This document shows positions 42,193 through 51,690 of a DNA stretch of 64,000 bases, in pieces. The stretch is taken from NCBI GenBank assembly GCA_036478595.1, contig JAZGEF010000073.1, forward strand, positions 1 to 64,000, given 5' to 3'. The notes under the pieces are model-generated. The model saw only the letters and a program-made list of their open reading frames with translations. It was not told where the DNA came from and ran no database searches. Positions within the stretch are counted from its first letter, which is position 1. Every line of letters starts with the position of its first letter. This stretch comes from Granulosicoccus sp036478595 (GTDB lineage: Bacteria > Pseudomonadota > Gammaproteobacteria > Granulosicoccales > Granulosicoccaceae). The position numbers and the translations under genes were made by a program.

Positions 42193-43866
42193 ATGACCTT
42201 GCTAACTTTCTTTGTGGAGTTGGCTGGGGCAACGATGTTGTTGCTCTATGCAGTGCGCATGGTGCGTACGGGTATCGAGCGCGCGTTCGGTTCATCGTTC
42301 AAACGATACGTAACCAAAACATCCAATGCTGCCGCAGCTGCCACAACGGGCTTGATCTTGGCTATTGTATTACAAAGCTCGGCGGCGGTGGTGCTACTGG
42401 TGTCGGGTTTTGTCGGTACAGGTGCATTGGGTTTTGCGGCAGGGCTGCCAGTGGTGTTGGGGGCTGATTTGGGCTCAGCACTATTAATACAAGTATTGTC
42501 GTTTGATCTTGAGTGGCTGACACCAGTACTGCTGGCAATTGGTGGTGGTTTATTCGTTAAGTCTGATCGTCAACAATTAAAACAAGCTGGTCGAATCATA
42601 TTAGGTATTGCGTTCATTTTAGTGTCGTTACGCTTTCTACGCGAAACAATGATACCCATCCAAAATAGCGATTTTCTTCCAGCTTTCGCAAGCTACCTTG
42701 AAGGTGATTACATAACTGGGTTCATTGCTGGCGCATTGTTAACCTTTGTCATGCATTCCTCGGTGGCTACCATATTGATGTGCGTAACGTTTGTGGCAGT
42801 GGGTGCATTACCGCTTGCCGCAGGCATTGCATTGGTATTAGGCGCTAACCTGGGCTCAGCACTGATACCAATGTGGCTGGGTCGAAATATGCAAATCGAA
42901 GCGCGGCGTGTGCCCTTAGCTAACTTGATATTACGCGGCTTGGGCGCCATGCTCGCCTTGTTTGCTTTTGCGCGCTTACCACTGCCTGTTTGGTTGTTGG
43001 GTGGCAGTAGCGCACAGACGCTAATAAACGTGCATATATTGTTTAACTGCACATTGATGCTGTTATTGCCTTTTTGTCGTTTTTTTGAAAAACCTATGTC
43101 AGCACTGCTGCCTCAGGTGCAAGTTGAGCAGGCCGAAAATCCTATTTTGCGCCCAGCCCTGGATGACTCGGCTCTTAACAATTCTGTATTGGCATTGGCA
43201 AGTTTGCGCCGTGAAGTATTGCGAATGGCGCAAATTGTGGAGAACATGGCAGCACCAGTAATGGAGCTGTATGCTGATTTTAATTTATCGAGAATGAAGG
43301 CTGTTCGTGCACAAGATGCACATGTTAATAGAGCGTTAGATGATGTCAAACGTTACGTAGCCTCCATACCCGAAGGCAGCATGACAGTAGACGAGCAAGA
43401 TCAGGCTCGAGAGTTAACCGAATATGCTATTGCCTTGGAGACTGCCGGCGATATCGTGTGCAAGCGATTGCTGACACTATCGCAGGAAAAATCAGATGGT
43501 GGGGTTAAGTTGTCGAGTGATGGCAATGATGAGCTTATTTCAATGCATGCTCGGGTTTTGTCTAATCTAACACTTGCCATGAATTTGTTGATTTCCGATG
43601 ATCTGGAAAGTGCGCGCTTGTTGCTCGAAGAAAAATCAGAAATCGTGAGAATAGAGCGATCCAGTAAAAAGAAACACCTTAAACGACTAAGCAAGGGATC
43701 AGAGATTAGTTTTGACTCAAGCAATATTCATTTAGAAACCTTGAGGGCGCTAAACGAATTCAATAGTAGAGTGGCGACCTTGGCTTATCCCATATTGTAT
43801 AGAGGTGGGCAGTTGCTGGATTCTCGTTTAATCGAAAGTCTGGATAACGCCGATAGCGGCCGTTAA
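42193..43866 (+). CDS. Na/Pi cotransporter family protein with PhoU-like domain (YjbB-like)
   Basis: An N-terminal duplicated Na_Pi_cotrans membrane domain, each half with the family repeat (LAIVLQSSAAVVLLVSGF and FVMHSSVATILMCVTF, both ending in the Q/H-S-S motif), then LGANLGSALIPM. From about residue 320 a PhoU-like helical region follows (LASLRREVLRMAQIVENM and ALETAGDIVCKRLLTL). This is the layout of E. coli YjbB, which exports phosphate when overproduced. Next to phnA, which releases phosphate, an export role is attractive but not proven. It has a strong GGGGA ribosome site. Confidence 0.85.
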   Translation: MTLLTFFVELAGATMLLLYAVRMVRTGIERAFGSSFKRYVTKTSNAAAAATTGLILAIVLQSSAAVVLLVSGFVGTGALGFAAGLPVVLGADLGSALLIQVLSFDLEWLTPVLLAIGGGLFVKSDRQQLKQAGRIILGIAFILVSLRFLRETMIPIQNSDFLPAFASYLEGDYITGFIAGALLTFVMHSSVATILMCVTFVAVGALPLAAGIALVLGANLGSALIPMWLGRNMQIEARRVPLANLILRGLGAMLALFAFARLPLPVWLLGGSSAQTLINVHILFNCTLMLLLPFCRFFEKPMSALLPQVQVEQAENPILRPALDDSALNNSVLALASLRREVLRMAQIVENMAAPVMELYADFNLSRMKAVRAQDAHVNRALDDVKRYVASIPEGSMTVDEQDQARELTEYAIALETAGDIVCKRLLTLSQEKSDGGVKLSSDGNDELISMHARVLSNLTLAMNLLISDDLESARLLLEEKSEIVRIERSSKKKHLKRLSKGSEISFDSSNIHLETLRALNEFNSRVATLAYPILYRGGQLLDSRLIESLDNADSGR

Positions 43867-44018
43867 ACTATTGTTACTATACCGCTGTCATTCAGCTAGT
43901 GAGATCGACTCATTTTGAGCTATTGCCGATTGTTATCAATATATTGGGAATACTAATTTTACAGCCAGATTCGCGCCGCTTAACATCACACTAGTTTCAC
44001 TATTCACGGGCTCCACCG

Positions 44019-45227
44019 ATGACAAGGGATACAACCCCTAGTACGACCCCAACAGAGATCATCGATCCACCCGCTGGTGGCGAACCCTATTTGCTGACTC
44101 CGGGGCCACTCACTACATCTAATATCGCTAAGCAGGCTATGCTCAAGGATTGGGGCTCATGGGACGAGGAGTTTAGATCCATGACTCGTCAACTTCGCAC
44201 GGAGTTGCTATCAATGGTCGGTGATAACAGTGAGGAGTACGAATGTGTCCCGATGCAGGGTAGCGGCACTTTTGTGGTCGAGGCCATGTTGGGTTCCTTG
44301 GTGCCACGTGATGGCAAAGTTCTAGTGTTAATCAATGGGGCTTACGGGCAACGCATCGCTAAAACTCTGCAGTATCTGGATCGTGCTCATTCTGTTATCG
44401 ATAAAGGTGACTTTCTACCACCAAGAGGAGCTGAAGTTGGCGAAGCACTCAAGGCTGATCCTGGCATCACGCATGTCGTTGTAGTGCATTGTGAAACCAG
44501 CTCTGGCATCCTTAATCCCATTGAGGAAATTTCTGAAGCGGTTTATGCCGCGGGTAGAAAACTACTGATCGATTCGATGAGTGGTTTCGGTGCGTTAACA
44601 ATTGCTGTTGATAAGCCCCGTTTTGAAGCCATTGTTTCGTCTGCAAATAAATGCATAGAAGGGGTGCCGGGCTTTGGGTTTGTATTGGTGCGGCGACGTG
44701 AACTTGAGCAAGCCAAAGGATGCAGCCATTCACTAAGCCTTGATTTGTATGATCAATGGTTCCAAATGGAAAAAACCGGCCAATGGCGGTTTACTCCTCC
44801 CACGCATGTTGTTGCAGCGTTTATTGAGGCGCTACGATTGCATCGTGAAGCAGGCGGAGCAGAGGCTCGATTACAGCGCTACACACGCAACCGCGATGTG
44901 CTGGTTGAAGGTATGCGCAAGATCGGATTCGAAACGCTACTTCAAGATCATTGGTTGTCTCCGATAATTGTCACGTTTTTTAATCCGGCAGATCAGCGTT
45001 TTGAGTTCAAGCGGTTTTATGATCTGATGAAAGAAAAGGGATTTATCATCTACCCAGGAAAATTAACCGCGGTTGATAGCTTTCGCATCGGTTGCATTGG
45101 TCAGATGGATCAATCGGTGATGCGAAACGTGGTTGAGGCAGTATCCGCCTGTTTGTCTGAGATGGGTGTTGTAGATGCTAACGCCCCAAGTGCTGCTTTT
45201 GAGGAGCGAGCAAAGATTGCGGGCTAG
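44019..45227 (+). CDS. phnW: 2-aminoethylphosphonate-pyruvate transaminase
   Basis: A class V PLP aminotransferase turning AEP plus pyruvate into phosphonoacetaldehyde plus alanine. Hallmarks are YLLTPGPLTTSNIAKQAML and DWGSWDEEFRSMTRQLR at the N-terminus, MQGSGTFVVEAMLGSLV, the LLIDSMSGFGAL Asp loop and the PLP lysine in IVSSANKCIEGVPGFGF. The C-terminal IIYPGKLTAVDSFRIGCIG is also typical. It has its own 152-base upstream gap, separate from the phnA-led group. The C-terminal 20 residues are a variable tail. Confidence 0.95.
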   Translation: MTRDTTPSTTPTEIIDPPAGGEPYLLTPGPLTTSNIAKQAMLKDWGSWDEEFRSMTRQLRTELLSMVGDNSEEYECVPMQGSGTFVVEAMLGSLVPRDGKVLVLINGAYGQRIAKTLQYLDRAHSVIDKGDFLPPRGAEVGEALKADPGITHVVVVHCETSSGILNPIEEISEAVYAAGRKLLIDSMSGFGALTIAVDKPRFEAIVSSANKCIEGVPGFGFVLVRRRELEQAKGCSHSLSLDLYDQWFQMEKTGQWRFTPPTHVVAAFIEALRLHREAGGAEARLQRYTRNRDVLVEGMRKIGFETLLQDHWLSPIIVTFFNPADQRFEFKRFYDLMKEKGFIIYPGKLTAVDSFRIGCIGQMDQSVMRNVVEAVSACLSEMGVVDANAPSAAFEERAKIAG

Positions 45228-45287
45228 AGTGTAGTAGGTGATACCCTGTATACCATCGGCAGCTAATTTCAAATAGGATTATCAACC

Positions 45288-45581
45288 ATGGCGAAAGGCT
45301 ATTGGGTAGCGCGAGTTACCGTCACCAACGAAGAAAACTATCCAGAGTATCTAAAGGCAGGTGCGCCGGTCTACGAAAAATACGGCGCCAGGTTTGTGGT
45401 ACGCGGGGGGCGCTGCGAAGATATGGAAGGGCTAAACCGCATGCGCAATGTGATAGTTGAGTTTAAAGACTACGAAACCGCATTAGCGGCTTACAACAGC
45501 CCCGAATATCAAAAAGCTAAGGCGCTACGAAATGCTAATGCCGATTCGGATGTGCTTATTGTGGAAGGGTTTGATGGGTAG
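45288..45581 (+). CDS. DUF1330 family protein
   Basis: A small dimeric alpha-beta-barrel type protein. KGYWVARVTVTNEENYPEYL opens the fold, and VVRGGRCEDMEGL and NVIVEFKDYETALAAYNSPE are the conserved DUF1330 segments. Its function is unknown; relatives are often near amino-acid or aldehyde metabolism genes. It follows phnW by 60 bases and is probably in its transcript. Confidence 0.88.
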   Translation: MAKGYWVARVTVTNEENYPEYLKAGAPVYEKYGARFVVRGGRCEDMEGLNRMRNVIVEFKDYETALAAYNSPEYQKAKALRNANADSDVLIVEGFDG

Positions 45582-45627
45582 ATGGATATTGTATCGGCGT
45601 AGTTTTCCATAATCAGGCGTCATATTT

Positions 45628-45984
45628 CTAACCCTGCATTGACCTAATCTCTCTTACTTCAACACTCGAGCCTGCTGCGATAACACCCGGGCTTTCTTGT
45701 GCAAGCTGTGCGGCGTTGTCGATGCTGTCGGCTTCGACGATCATAAACCCGCCTGCGACCTCATCGCCTCCGTCGAAAGGGCCTTCGCTTATCCCATCTG
45801 ATGTCACCACTTTGGAGCCGCCGGCTAGTGGGCCGCCCATATCAATTATCTGACTTTGATATTTGTCTTGCCAGGTTTTAAAGTTAAGCATCATTTGTTT
45901 CATTTTTTCAGGCGTTGGTTTTTCAGGCGCTGGGGTGTCGCTTGTGCGCTTTTGGCTTCGTTGAATGCATAGGTACTTTGGCAT
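45628..45984 (-). CDS. YCII-related (DGPF) protein
   Basis: A small soluble protein with the YCII/DGPF pattern: an N-terminal YLCIQRSQ strand, SDGISEGPFDGGDEVAGGFM (the D/E-G-P-F box) and a VEADSIDNAAQLAQESPGV helix. Proteins of this type often accompany ECF sigma factors, but none is seen here. Function is unknown. A Pro-rich TPAPEKPTPEKM linker lies near residue 17. Confidence 0.85.
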   Translation of the reverse strand: MPKYLCIQRSQKRTSDTPAPEKPTPEKMKQMMLNFKTWQDKYQSQIIDMGGPLAGGSKVVTSDGISEGPFDGGDEVAGGFMIVEADSIDNAAQLAQESPGVIAAGSSVEVREIRSMQG

Positions 45985-46135
45985 GATGATTCCTTTTTGA
46001 TCTAGTTTGTAGACCTTGTATAGTAGTAACGCGCCGTTGGGGAGCTTTTGGACATGGTCGAATAACTTATTTTACACCAGCCCTGCTTTTCAGCAGGCTA
46101 AGTTACTAATCCCGGCAAAATCAGAGGTGGCAAAA

Positions 46136-46534
46136 ATGATCGAAGGTAGATGTTCTTGTGGCAAGGTCCGGTATCAGTACGATGGTGATATAACAGAAAT
46201 TTCCATGTGCCACTGTGAGCAATGTCGATTGGCGCAAGGCAGTGCATTTGCGGCTGTCTGCCCGGTTGATGACGAGCGTTTGCACTTTAGCGGTGCTGAA
46301 CATATCAAAACCTATCAAAGTAGTGGCACGAAGGTTCGAGCATTTTGTGAACATTGTGGCAGCCCTCTGTACAGCGCCAATATTGAATTGCCCAATATTA
46401 AGCGTTTACGTGTCGGTACAGTAACCTCGCCATTTAGCTGTAACAAGCAATTTCATATCTATACTGATTCAATGGCCTCTTGGCATTCGATTACTGATGG
46501 TTTTATACAACACAAGAACAACAAGCCCCAATAG
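46136..46534 (+). CDS. GFA family protein (glutathione-dependent formaldehyde-activating enzyme-like)
   Basis: A zinc protein of the GFA/CENP-V family. The zinc Cys are in EGRCSCGKVRYQY, MCHCEQCRLAQGSAFAA and FCEHCGSPLYS, all intact. ATG 46136 has GAGGTGG upstream; the open frame from 46016 adds 40 unconserved residues. Most homologues lack a proven substrate, so the formaldehyde role should not be assumed. Confidence 0.88.
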   Translation: MIEGRCSCGKVRYQYDGDITEISMCHCEQCRLAQGSAFAAVCPVDDERLHFSGAEHIKTYQSSGTKVRAFCEHCGSPLYSANIELPNIKRLRVGTVTSPFSCNKQFHIYTDSMASWHSITDGFIQHKNNKPQ

Positions 46535-46564
46535 ATTGAAGAGTTCCTTAATGAGAGGAGCGCA

Positions 46565-47350
46565 ATGATAGATGCAATCTGGATGTCCGATTTACATTAC
46601 GTCGCCGAAGGCGATGTGTTGGGGCATGATCCGAGGGCACGTCTGGCATCTGCTATTGAGCACATCAATAGCCATATTACTGCCTGTGAGCTTTGTATTA
46701 TCTCCGGCGACATTGTTAACAGAGGATCAGTAGAGGATTACGCCGCAGTATCCAAAATGTTAGGCCAATTAAATATGCCTTTTTTTCCGATGGTGGGTAA
46801 CCACGATAATCGAGAACTATTTATGCAGGCATTTACATTGCCTGGCAACTGCATGCCAAGCTTTGTTCAATATTCTATTAGTACATCAGAAGGTGAAATG
46901 ATTTGTCTCGACACCTTGAAGGTGGGTTCGGATGAAGGTGAAATGTGCAAGCAACGGTTAGATTGGTTAAGTGAGCGGCTTGAAGCATTGGGTGAAACGC
47001 CAGCCTATGTATTTATGCATCACCCACCTATGAAGCTAGGCTTACCGATGCAAGATACCGAGAACCTAGTCAAGAGTGATGCACTACTGGATTTACTTGC
47101 AATGCATGTGAACGTGAAGCATCTATTTATAGGCCATGTACACAGGCCTATAGCCGGTACAATTAGGGGTATTCCGTTTGCTACCATGCGTTCAGTGCTC
47201 TATCAAGCGCCTGCACCATTACCTGCATGGAACTGGCAGTCGTTTAAACCAGGCGAGGAAGCGCCGGCTATCGGAGCGTTAACCATTGATCAATCGGATG
47301 TCACCCTTCAGTACGTGCAGTTTTGTCAGTATGAAGATGGCTTAGTGTAG
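46565..47350 (+). CDS. Calcineurin-like metallophosphoesterase (CpdA/class III cyclic nucleotide phosphodiesterase-like)
   Basis: All five metal motifs are present: WMSDLHY (D-x-H), ISGDIVNRG (GD), MVGNHDNRELF (GNHD), FMHHPPMKLG (H) and FIGHVHRPIAG (G-H-x-H). The layout resembles CpdA-type 3',5'-cyclic AMP phosphodiesterases and glycerophosphodiesterases. Specificity cannot be fixed from sequence. Cyclic AMP is interesting given the three CNB proteins at 4.6-10.2 kb, but the distance is 36 kb and the link is speculative. It follows the GFA gene by 30 bases. Confidence 0.85.
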   Translation: MIDAIWMSDLHYVAEGDVLGHDPRARLASAIEHINSHITACELCIISGDIVNRGSVEDYAAVSKMLGQLNMPFFPMVGNHDNRELFMQAFTLPGNCMPSFVQYSISTSEGEMICLDTLKVGSDEGEMCKQRLDWLSERLEALGETPAYVFMHHPPMKLGLPMQDTENLVKSDALLDLLAMHVNVKHLFIGHVHRPIAGTIRGIPFATMRSVLYQAPAPLPAWNWQSFKPGEEAPAIGALTIDQSDVTLQYVQFCQYEDGLV

Positions 47351-47595
47351 GGCGCTTAGGTACAATGTTTTTTACACGAGCAATCCGACGAATTTAATCA
47401 AAACTATTCCACATCTCTGACGTTGCGCAGTAAAGTTGATAGACTCGGTTTTGCCATCTGACTAGTGTATTATTTTTAGTCCTGTTATAGCCTGACAGCT
47501 ATCCAACAAGGCGGACGTACCGCCGCGGACCTTTTGGTCTACACACAGAGTTTAGCCCTGTTAACCATTCCAACCCAATCAAAGCAGCATTCTGG

Positions 47596-48444
47596 ATGGT
47601 CGGCGCAATGGTCAGCTTTACGCTTATGGCCATTGCTGGCCGCGCCTTGGCCGGGCATCTCGATACGTTTGAGATTATGTTGTATCGCTCCATTCTTGGC
47701 ATTATTGTCGTCACGGTTGTGGCATGGAGGCTTGGCACGCTGGGGCAGATCAACGCCAGTAAAGCTAAGCTTCATGTTGTGCGCAATGTTTGTCATTTCA
47801 CTGGTCAAAATCTGTGGTTGTATGCGGTTGCACTTATCCCGTTGTCTCAACTATTTGCGTTTGAGTTTTCAACGCCACTTTGGGTCGCGCTGTTAGCCCC
47901 TTTAATATTGCAGGAAAAATGGAGCTTAACCCGCGTGTTGGTCGTGTTAATTGGTTTTGTCGGTGTATTGATTGTTGCACGCCCTGATATTGCCGTCGTG
48001 AATCGAGCTACCATTGCAGCGGCTTTGTGCGCCGTTGGATTTGCCGGCACGGTGTTAAGCACAAAGATACTTGCGCGTACCGAAACGGTCACTTGTATTA
48101 TGTTTTGGTTGGTGAGTTTGCAGGGTTTGTTTGGTTTGGTGTGCGCAGGCTACGATGGTGAGATCGCCATGTTAAATAGTGAAACTTGGTGCTGGGCAGC
48201 ACTGGTGGGAGTTTGCGGATTGATTGCACATTTTTGTATTACCCATGCTTTGAAGATTGCGCCCGCTACGGTTGTTACGCCGCTTGAATTTTTACGCTTG
48301 CCACTAATCTCAGTGATCGCTTATCTGCTGTACGACGAGCCATTGTTGCTATCAGTATTTGTCGGCGCGTTTGTTATCTTTATTGCCAATGTTGTTAATT
48401 TGCGTGCTGAGGCAAAGATAGCGGCGAATACTGTGCCTGCGTAG
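47596..48444 (+). CDS. DMT superfamily transporter (EamA)
   Basis: Ten hydrophobic helices in two EamA halves. Typical segments are FTLMAIAGRALAGHLDTFEI, MLYRSILGIIVVTVVAW and the second-half start ATVVTPLEFLRLPLISVIAY. It probably exports a small metabolite. In-frame family-like sequence (NPIKAAFW) precedes ATG 47596 but has no usable start codon, so the true start could be a little upstream. Confidence 0.85.
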   Translation: MVGAMVSFTLMAIAGRALAGHLDTFEIMLYRSILGIIVVTVVAWRLGTLGQINASKAKLHVVRNVCHFTGQNLWLYAVALIPLSQLFAFEFSTPLWVALLAPLILQEKWSLTRVLVVLIGFVGVLIVARPDIAVVNRATIAAALCAVGFAGTVLSTKILARTETVTCIMFWLVSLQGLFGLVCAGYDGEIAMLNSETWCWAALVGVCGLIAHFCITHALKIAPATVVTPLEFLRLPLISVIAYLLYDEPLLLSVFVGAFVIFIANVVNLRAEAKIAANTVPA

Positions 48445-48526
48445 TAGATGAAAGCTAGCCCTACGAGGTGGGTTCATTTGGTAGCATAGATACACTCCGG
48501 AACGCCACCATCGTGGGGATGACACG

Positions 48527-50428
48527 TCAATCGCTCGTCTCTTCAATTTCAGCCCAGCGCAAATAAGCCTCATCCAACTGCTTTTGCAGATCATCACTCT
48601 CGGCGATAGTTTTTTCAGCTTTTGTTTTGTCGTTATAAAAATCCGACACAGCCATTATTTTATGCAGAGCTCCCAATTTAGTTTCAAGCTTATCGATTTG
48701 CTCGGGCAGGGCGTCTAGCTCGCGTTGCACTTTGTAGCTAAGTTTGGCTTTGGGTTTATTTTTTTTGGGCTCTGTCACACCAGTAGCTTTGGTATTGTCG
48801 GCATCGTTGTTATCAAATACTGCTACCAAAGACGAATTTTGTTTCATCTCGCGTAAAAAGTCGCCATAACCACCGATAACTTCTACAAACTTGCCTGCGT
48901 TTTGATAAACCAAGCTGCGTGTCACAACGTTATCGAGTAGTTCTCTATCGTGGCTAATCAAAATAACGGTGCCAGCATAGTCTTGTATAAGTTGCTCAAG
49001 TAGCTCAAGCGTTTCGATATCAAGGTCATTGCTGGGTTCATCGAGTATCAGTAAATTGGACGGTTGTAAAAATAATTTGGCCAACATTAATCGGCTGGTT
49101 TCACCACCAGAGAGCGCGGTGATGGGTGCGCGTGCGCGATCAGGTGTAAACAGGAAGTCTTGCATGTAACTCATGATATGGCGAGGTTGGCCATTAATCA
49201 GTAGGTTGTCACTACCGCCACTGACGTTCTCAGCGGCTGTCATCGTTTGATTAAGGCTGGCACGCAGCTGATCAAAGTAGGCAATTTCAAGCTGTGTACC
49301 AGTACGTAGGCTGCCTGTGCTTGGCTGCAATTTTTCTGTCAGTAAATTTACCAGTGTGGATTTACCACAACCGTTAGGGCCGATAATACCGAGACGATCT
49401 TGGCGCAACAGGGTAATGCTCAGATCCCTAATAATCGGGTCGTCGCCATAGCTAAACGATACGTTTTCAGCTTCAAACACCATCTTGCCAGAACGTTCTG
49501 CTTGGTTAACCGTCATGTTTGCAGAGCCACCACGATTGCGGCGTTGGCGATGTTCTTCACGCAGCGCTTTAAGGGCACGAACACGGCCTTCGTTTCTGGT
49601 GCGACGTGCCTTAATACCTTGCCTGATCCAGGTTTCTTCTTGGGCTAGCTTTTTATCAAACAAGGCATTTTGCGTTGCCTCAATTTCAAGGTGTTCCTGC
49701 TTTTTTATTAAGTAGTTTTGAAAGTTGCCAGGGTAGTATTGCAATTTGCCGCGATCGAGTTCGATAATGTGATTAGCAACAGCATTCAAAAATGAACGAT
49801 CGTGGCTCACAAACACCAGGCTGCACTCGAGCCCAGCTAGTAAACCTTCGAGCCAATCAATAGCACCAATATCCAAGTGGTTGGTTGGCTCGTCCAGCAA
49901 TAATAAATCTGGTTTGGTGACCAGTGCTTTGGCCAACAATACTCGGCGCTTCATTCCACCTGACAGTGTTTCAATGAGAGTGTCGCCATTGAGCGACATT
50001 TTTGTGATGATCTGTTCAACGCGTTGCGGCAGATCCCAGGCATTGTTTGTATCAATATGGTCTTGCAAACGGGCTAGCTTATTTGCATAGGCATCGCTGT
50101 CATCGAATTTAAGCGATAGCTCGTGATATTGGGCTAGCATCTCACCAATGTGCCCCAGCCCGCTGGCGACGATGGTGTAAACCGAGCCTTCTAAATCGGT
50201 TGGGACTGATTGTGGTAAATAGGCGGTGTTTAAACCTGTGCGTCGCACGATCTCGCCACTATCGGCCTGAATTTGTTCGGCCAGTAGCTTTAGTAGAGTT
50301 GATTTGCCCTCGCCATTACGCCCAAGCAACGCGATACGTTGCCCAGCTTGGATGGTGATGTCGGCATGTTCGAGCACTGGTCTGGCGCCGAATGCCAGCG
50401 TCAGCCCGTGCCCTCTGATGAGTGCCAT
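48527..50428 (-). CDS. uup: ABC-F ATPase Uup
   Basis: A soluble tandem ATPase of the ABC-F class. The two halves have GRNGEGKSTLLKLLAE and GPNGCGKSTLVNLL as Walker A, LSGGMKRRVLLAKALV and LSGGETSRLMLAKLF as signatures, and LLLLDEPTNHLD and LLILDEPSNDLD as Walker B. The charged linker between them (RRTRNEGRVRALKALREEH) is the ABC-F feature, and the C-terminal 90 residues form the coiled coil with Lys-rich start (EPKKNKPKAKLSYKVQREL) that defines Uup. Uup acts on ribosomes and limits precise excision of transposons in E. coli. Confidence 0.93.
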   Translation of the reverse strand: MALIRGHGLTLAFGARPVLEHADITIQAGQRIALLGRNGEGKSTLLKLLAEQIQADSGEIVRRTGLNTAYLPQSVPTDLEGSVYTIVASGLGHIGEMLAQYHELSLKFDDSDAYANKLARLQDHIDTNNAWDLPQRVEQIITKMSLNGDTLIETLSGGMKRRVLLAKALVTKPDLLLLDEPTNHLDIGAIDWLEGLLAGLECSLVFVSHDRSFLNAVANHIIELDRGKLQYYPGNFQNYLIKKQEHLEIEATQNALFDKKLAQEETWIRQGIKARRTRNEGRVRALKALREEHRQRRNRGGSANMTVNQAERSGKMVFEAENVSFSYGDDPIIRDLSITLLRQDRLGIIGPNGCGKSTLVNLLTEKLQPSTGSLRTGTQLEIAYFDQLRASLNQTMTAAENVSGGSDNLLINGQPRHIMSYMQDFLFTPDRARAPITALSGGETSRLMLAKLFLQPSNLLILDEPSNDLDIETLELLEQLIQDYAGTVILISHDRELLDNVVTRSLVYQNAGKFVEVIGGYGDFLREMKQNSSLVAVFDNNDADNTKATGVTEPKKNKPKAKLSYKVQRELDALPEQIDKLETKLGALHKIMAVSDFYNDKTKAEKTIAESDDLQKQLDEAYLRWAEIEETSD

Positions 50429-50542
50429 GTGATTGTTGTGCTAATAGGAAGCCTGCAAGTGTAACCCGTCTAGCACCTCTTGAACAACAGTCGGTCTAAA
50501 CCAATTGTGTTTTTGGAAAGTCTATTTATCTTTGGCTTGCGC

Positions 50543-51439
50543 TTAGCCTTTAGTATTCGCGTCTTTTTTGTCTTTTGCCCTAGCTCTTGCTGATTTCGTT
50601 GGCTTAGCCTCAGTTTCGTTTTCGTCGATATCGTTCACATCCAGATAGAGCGTTTTGTACATCAAGCCAAAGTCATGCCCAGGATGTGTGCTCTTGAACA
50701 ATTGAAATCTGAAGCTGTCATTGCTGATGGTATTTGGCTTGGACCAAATCTGCGGAGAATGCAATGGGCCGCCTGCCAAAAATACGTGCACAACAAATTG
50801 ACTACCAGCATGATAAGCAACAGCATGAAAATGCGATGAGTCGAAGTACGCTAAGGTGGTAACTGCCTCGGCTGTTACGAGCTTGCAGGCATAACCCACA
50901 ATAGGGTTTGTCTCGTTATCAAGCACATCAACCATAAATTGATTGGGTAGTAGTACGATTTTTTTAGAAGTTGGCGCGGCAAACGAAGCCATTGAAATCA
51001 GTTCAGCAATGTCGATGTGTAAATTATCTGGGTGCAGGCGATGAGGTGCTGAAGGTTCCGGCGCAGCACCGGGCATACCCGCTTGTTTTAACAACATGCT
51101 GATGCCAAGTGCCATCGCGTCGGTATCAACATTGCGTTGTTCTAAAATAGGCTGCACGTTTACGCTTCTGCGATCTTCGATCAAGCTGCTGTTATGCTTC
51201 TTTGCAATCCTGTGCATATAGCGCAAGTTTTCTGGTTGCAAGGCTGCCATTTCTGGCGGCAAGAAAAACGCAATCCGGTTTTGCTTTACGTTGCACGACA
51301 TTGTCGTGCGCAACCGGGGGTTGCTATTACGATCAGTAAGGTCTAATACAGCACTCAAGCTCTGGATCCAGGGTTTCTCTAGCGTATCGCTTTTAGGGTT
51401 TGCTGCTACTGCCATGGCCGTTCCCATCATTAGGATCAA
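50543..51439 (-). CDS. Hypothetical protein
   Basis: A 298-residue soluble-looking protein of no family known to me. The first residues (MILMMGTAMAVAANP) are only weakly signal-like. Notable stretches are RIAFFLPPEMAALQPENLRY, APHRLHPDNLHIDIAELI and LAYFDSSHFHAVAYHAG; the last 25 residues are a basic, Ala-rich tail (KPTKSARARAKDKKDANTKG), perhaps for nucleic acid binding. It lies 114 bases upstream of uup on the same strand. Confidence 0.6.
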   Translation of the reverse strand: MILMMGTAMAVAANPKSDTLEKPWIQSLSAVLDLTDRNSNPRLRTTMSCNVKQNRIAFFLPPEMAALQPENLRYMHRIAKKHNSSLIEDRRSVNVQPILEQRNVDTDAMALGISMLLKQAGMPGAAPEPSAPHRLHPDNLHIDIAELISMASFAAPTSKKIVLLPNQFMVDVLDNETNPIVGYACKLVTAEAVTTLAYFDSSHFHAVAYHAGSQFVVHVFLAGGPLHSPQIWSKPNTISNDSFRFQLFKSTHPGHDFGLMYKTLYLDVNDIDENETEAKPTKSARARAKDKKDANTKG

Positions 51440-51690
51440 GTTGTTGATCCTTGGGAAGCGATTTTCGGGCCATTACCGGTGTCAGGGCGTGATATTCGTG
51501 CTTTGGCTTGCCGTTGGTGGGTGGCAGGGTATGTCGTGATTGATCTCCAGGTAAGCATTGAGGGGGAAAATCGCCGCCATTTCATCACCGGATTACGGCG
51601 CAACCCTGTTCGAAATGATGGGTGTGACGCGAGAAATCCCTGTTCAATGGCGTTTTTGGTGGCTAGCTGCGATGTGGTAGGTTTACACTT

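Noticed and set aside
46565..47350. Metallophosphoesterase as a member of the phosphonate island
   Set aside because: It is separated by the YCII and GFA genes and has no sign of shared control; CpdA-like or other roles are equally possible.
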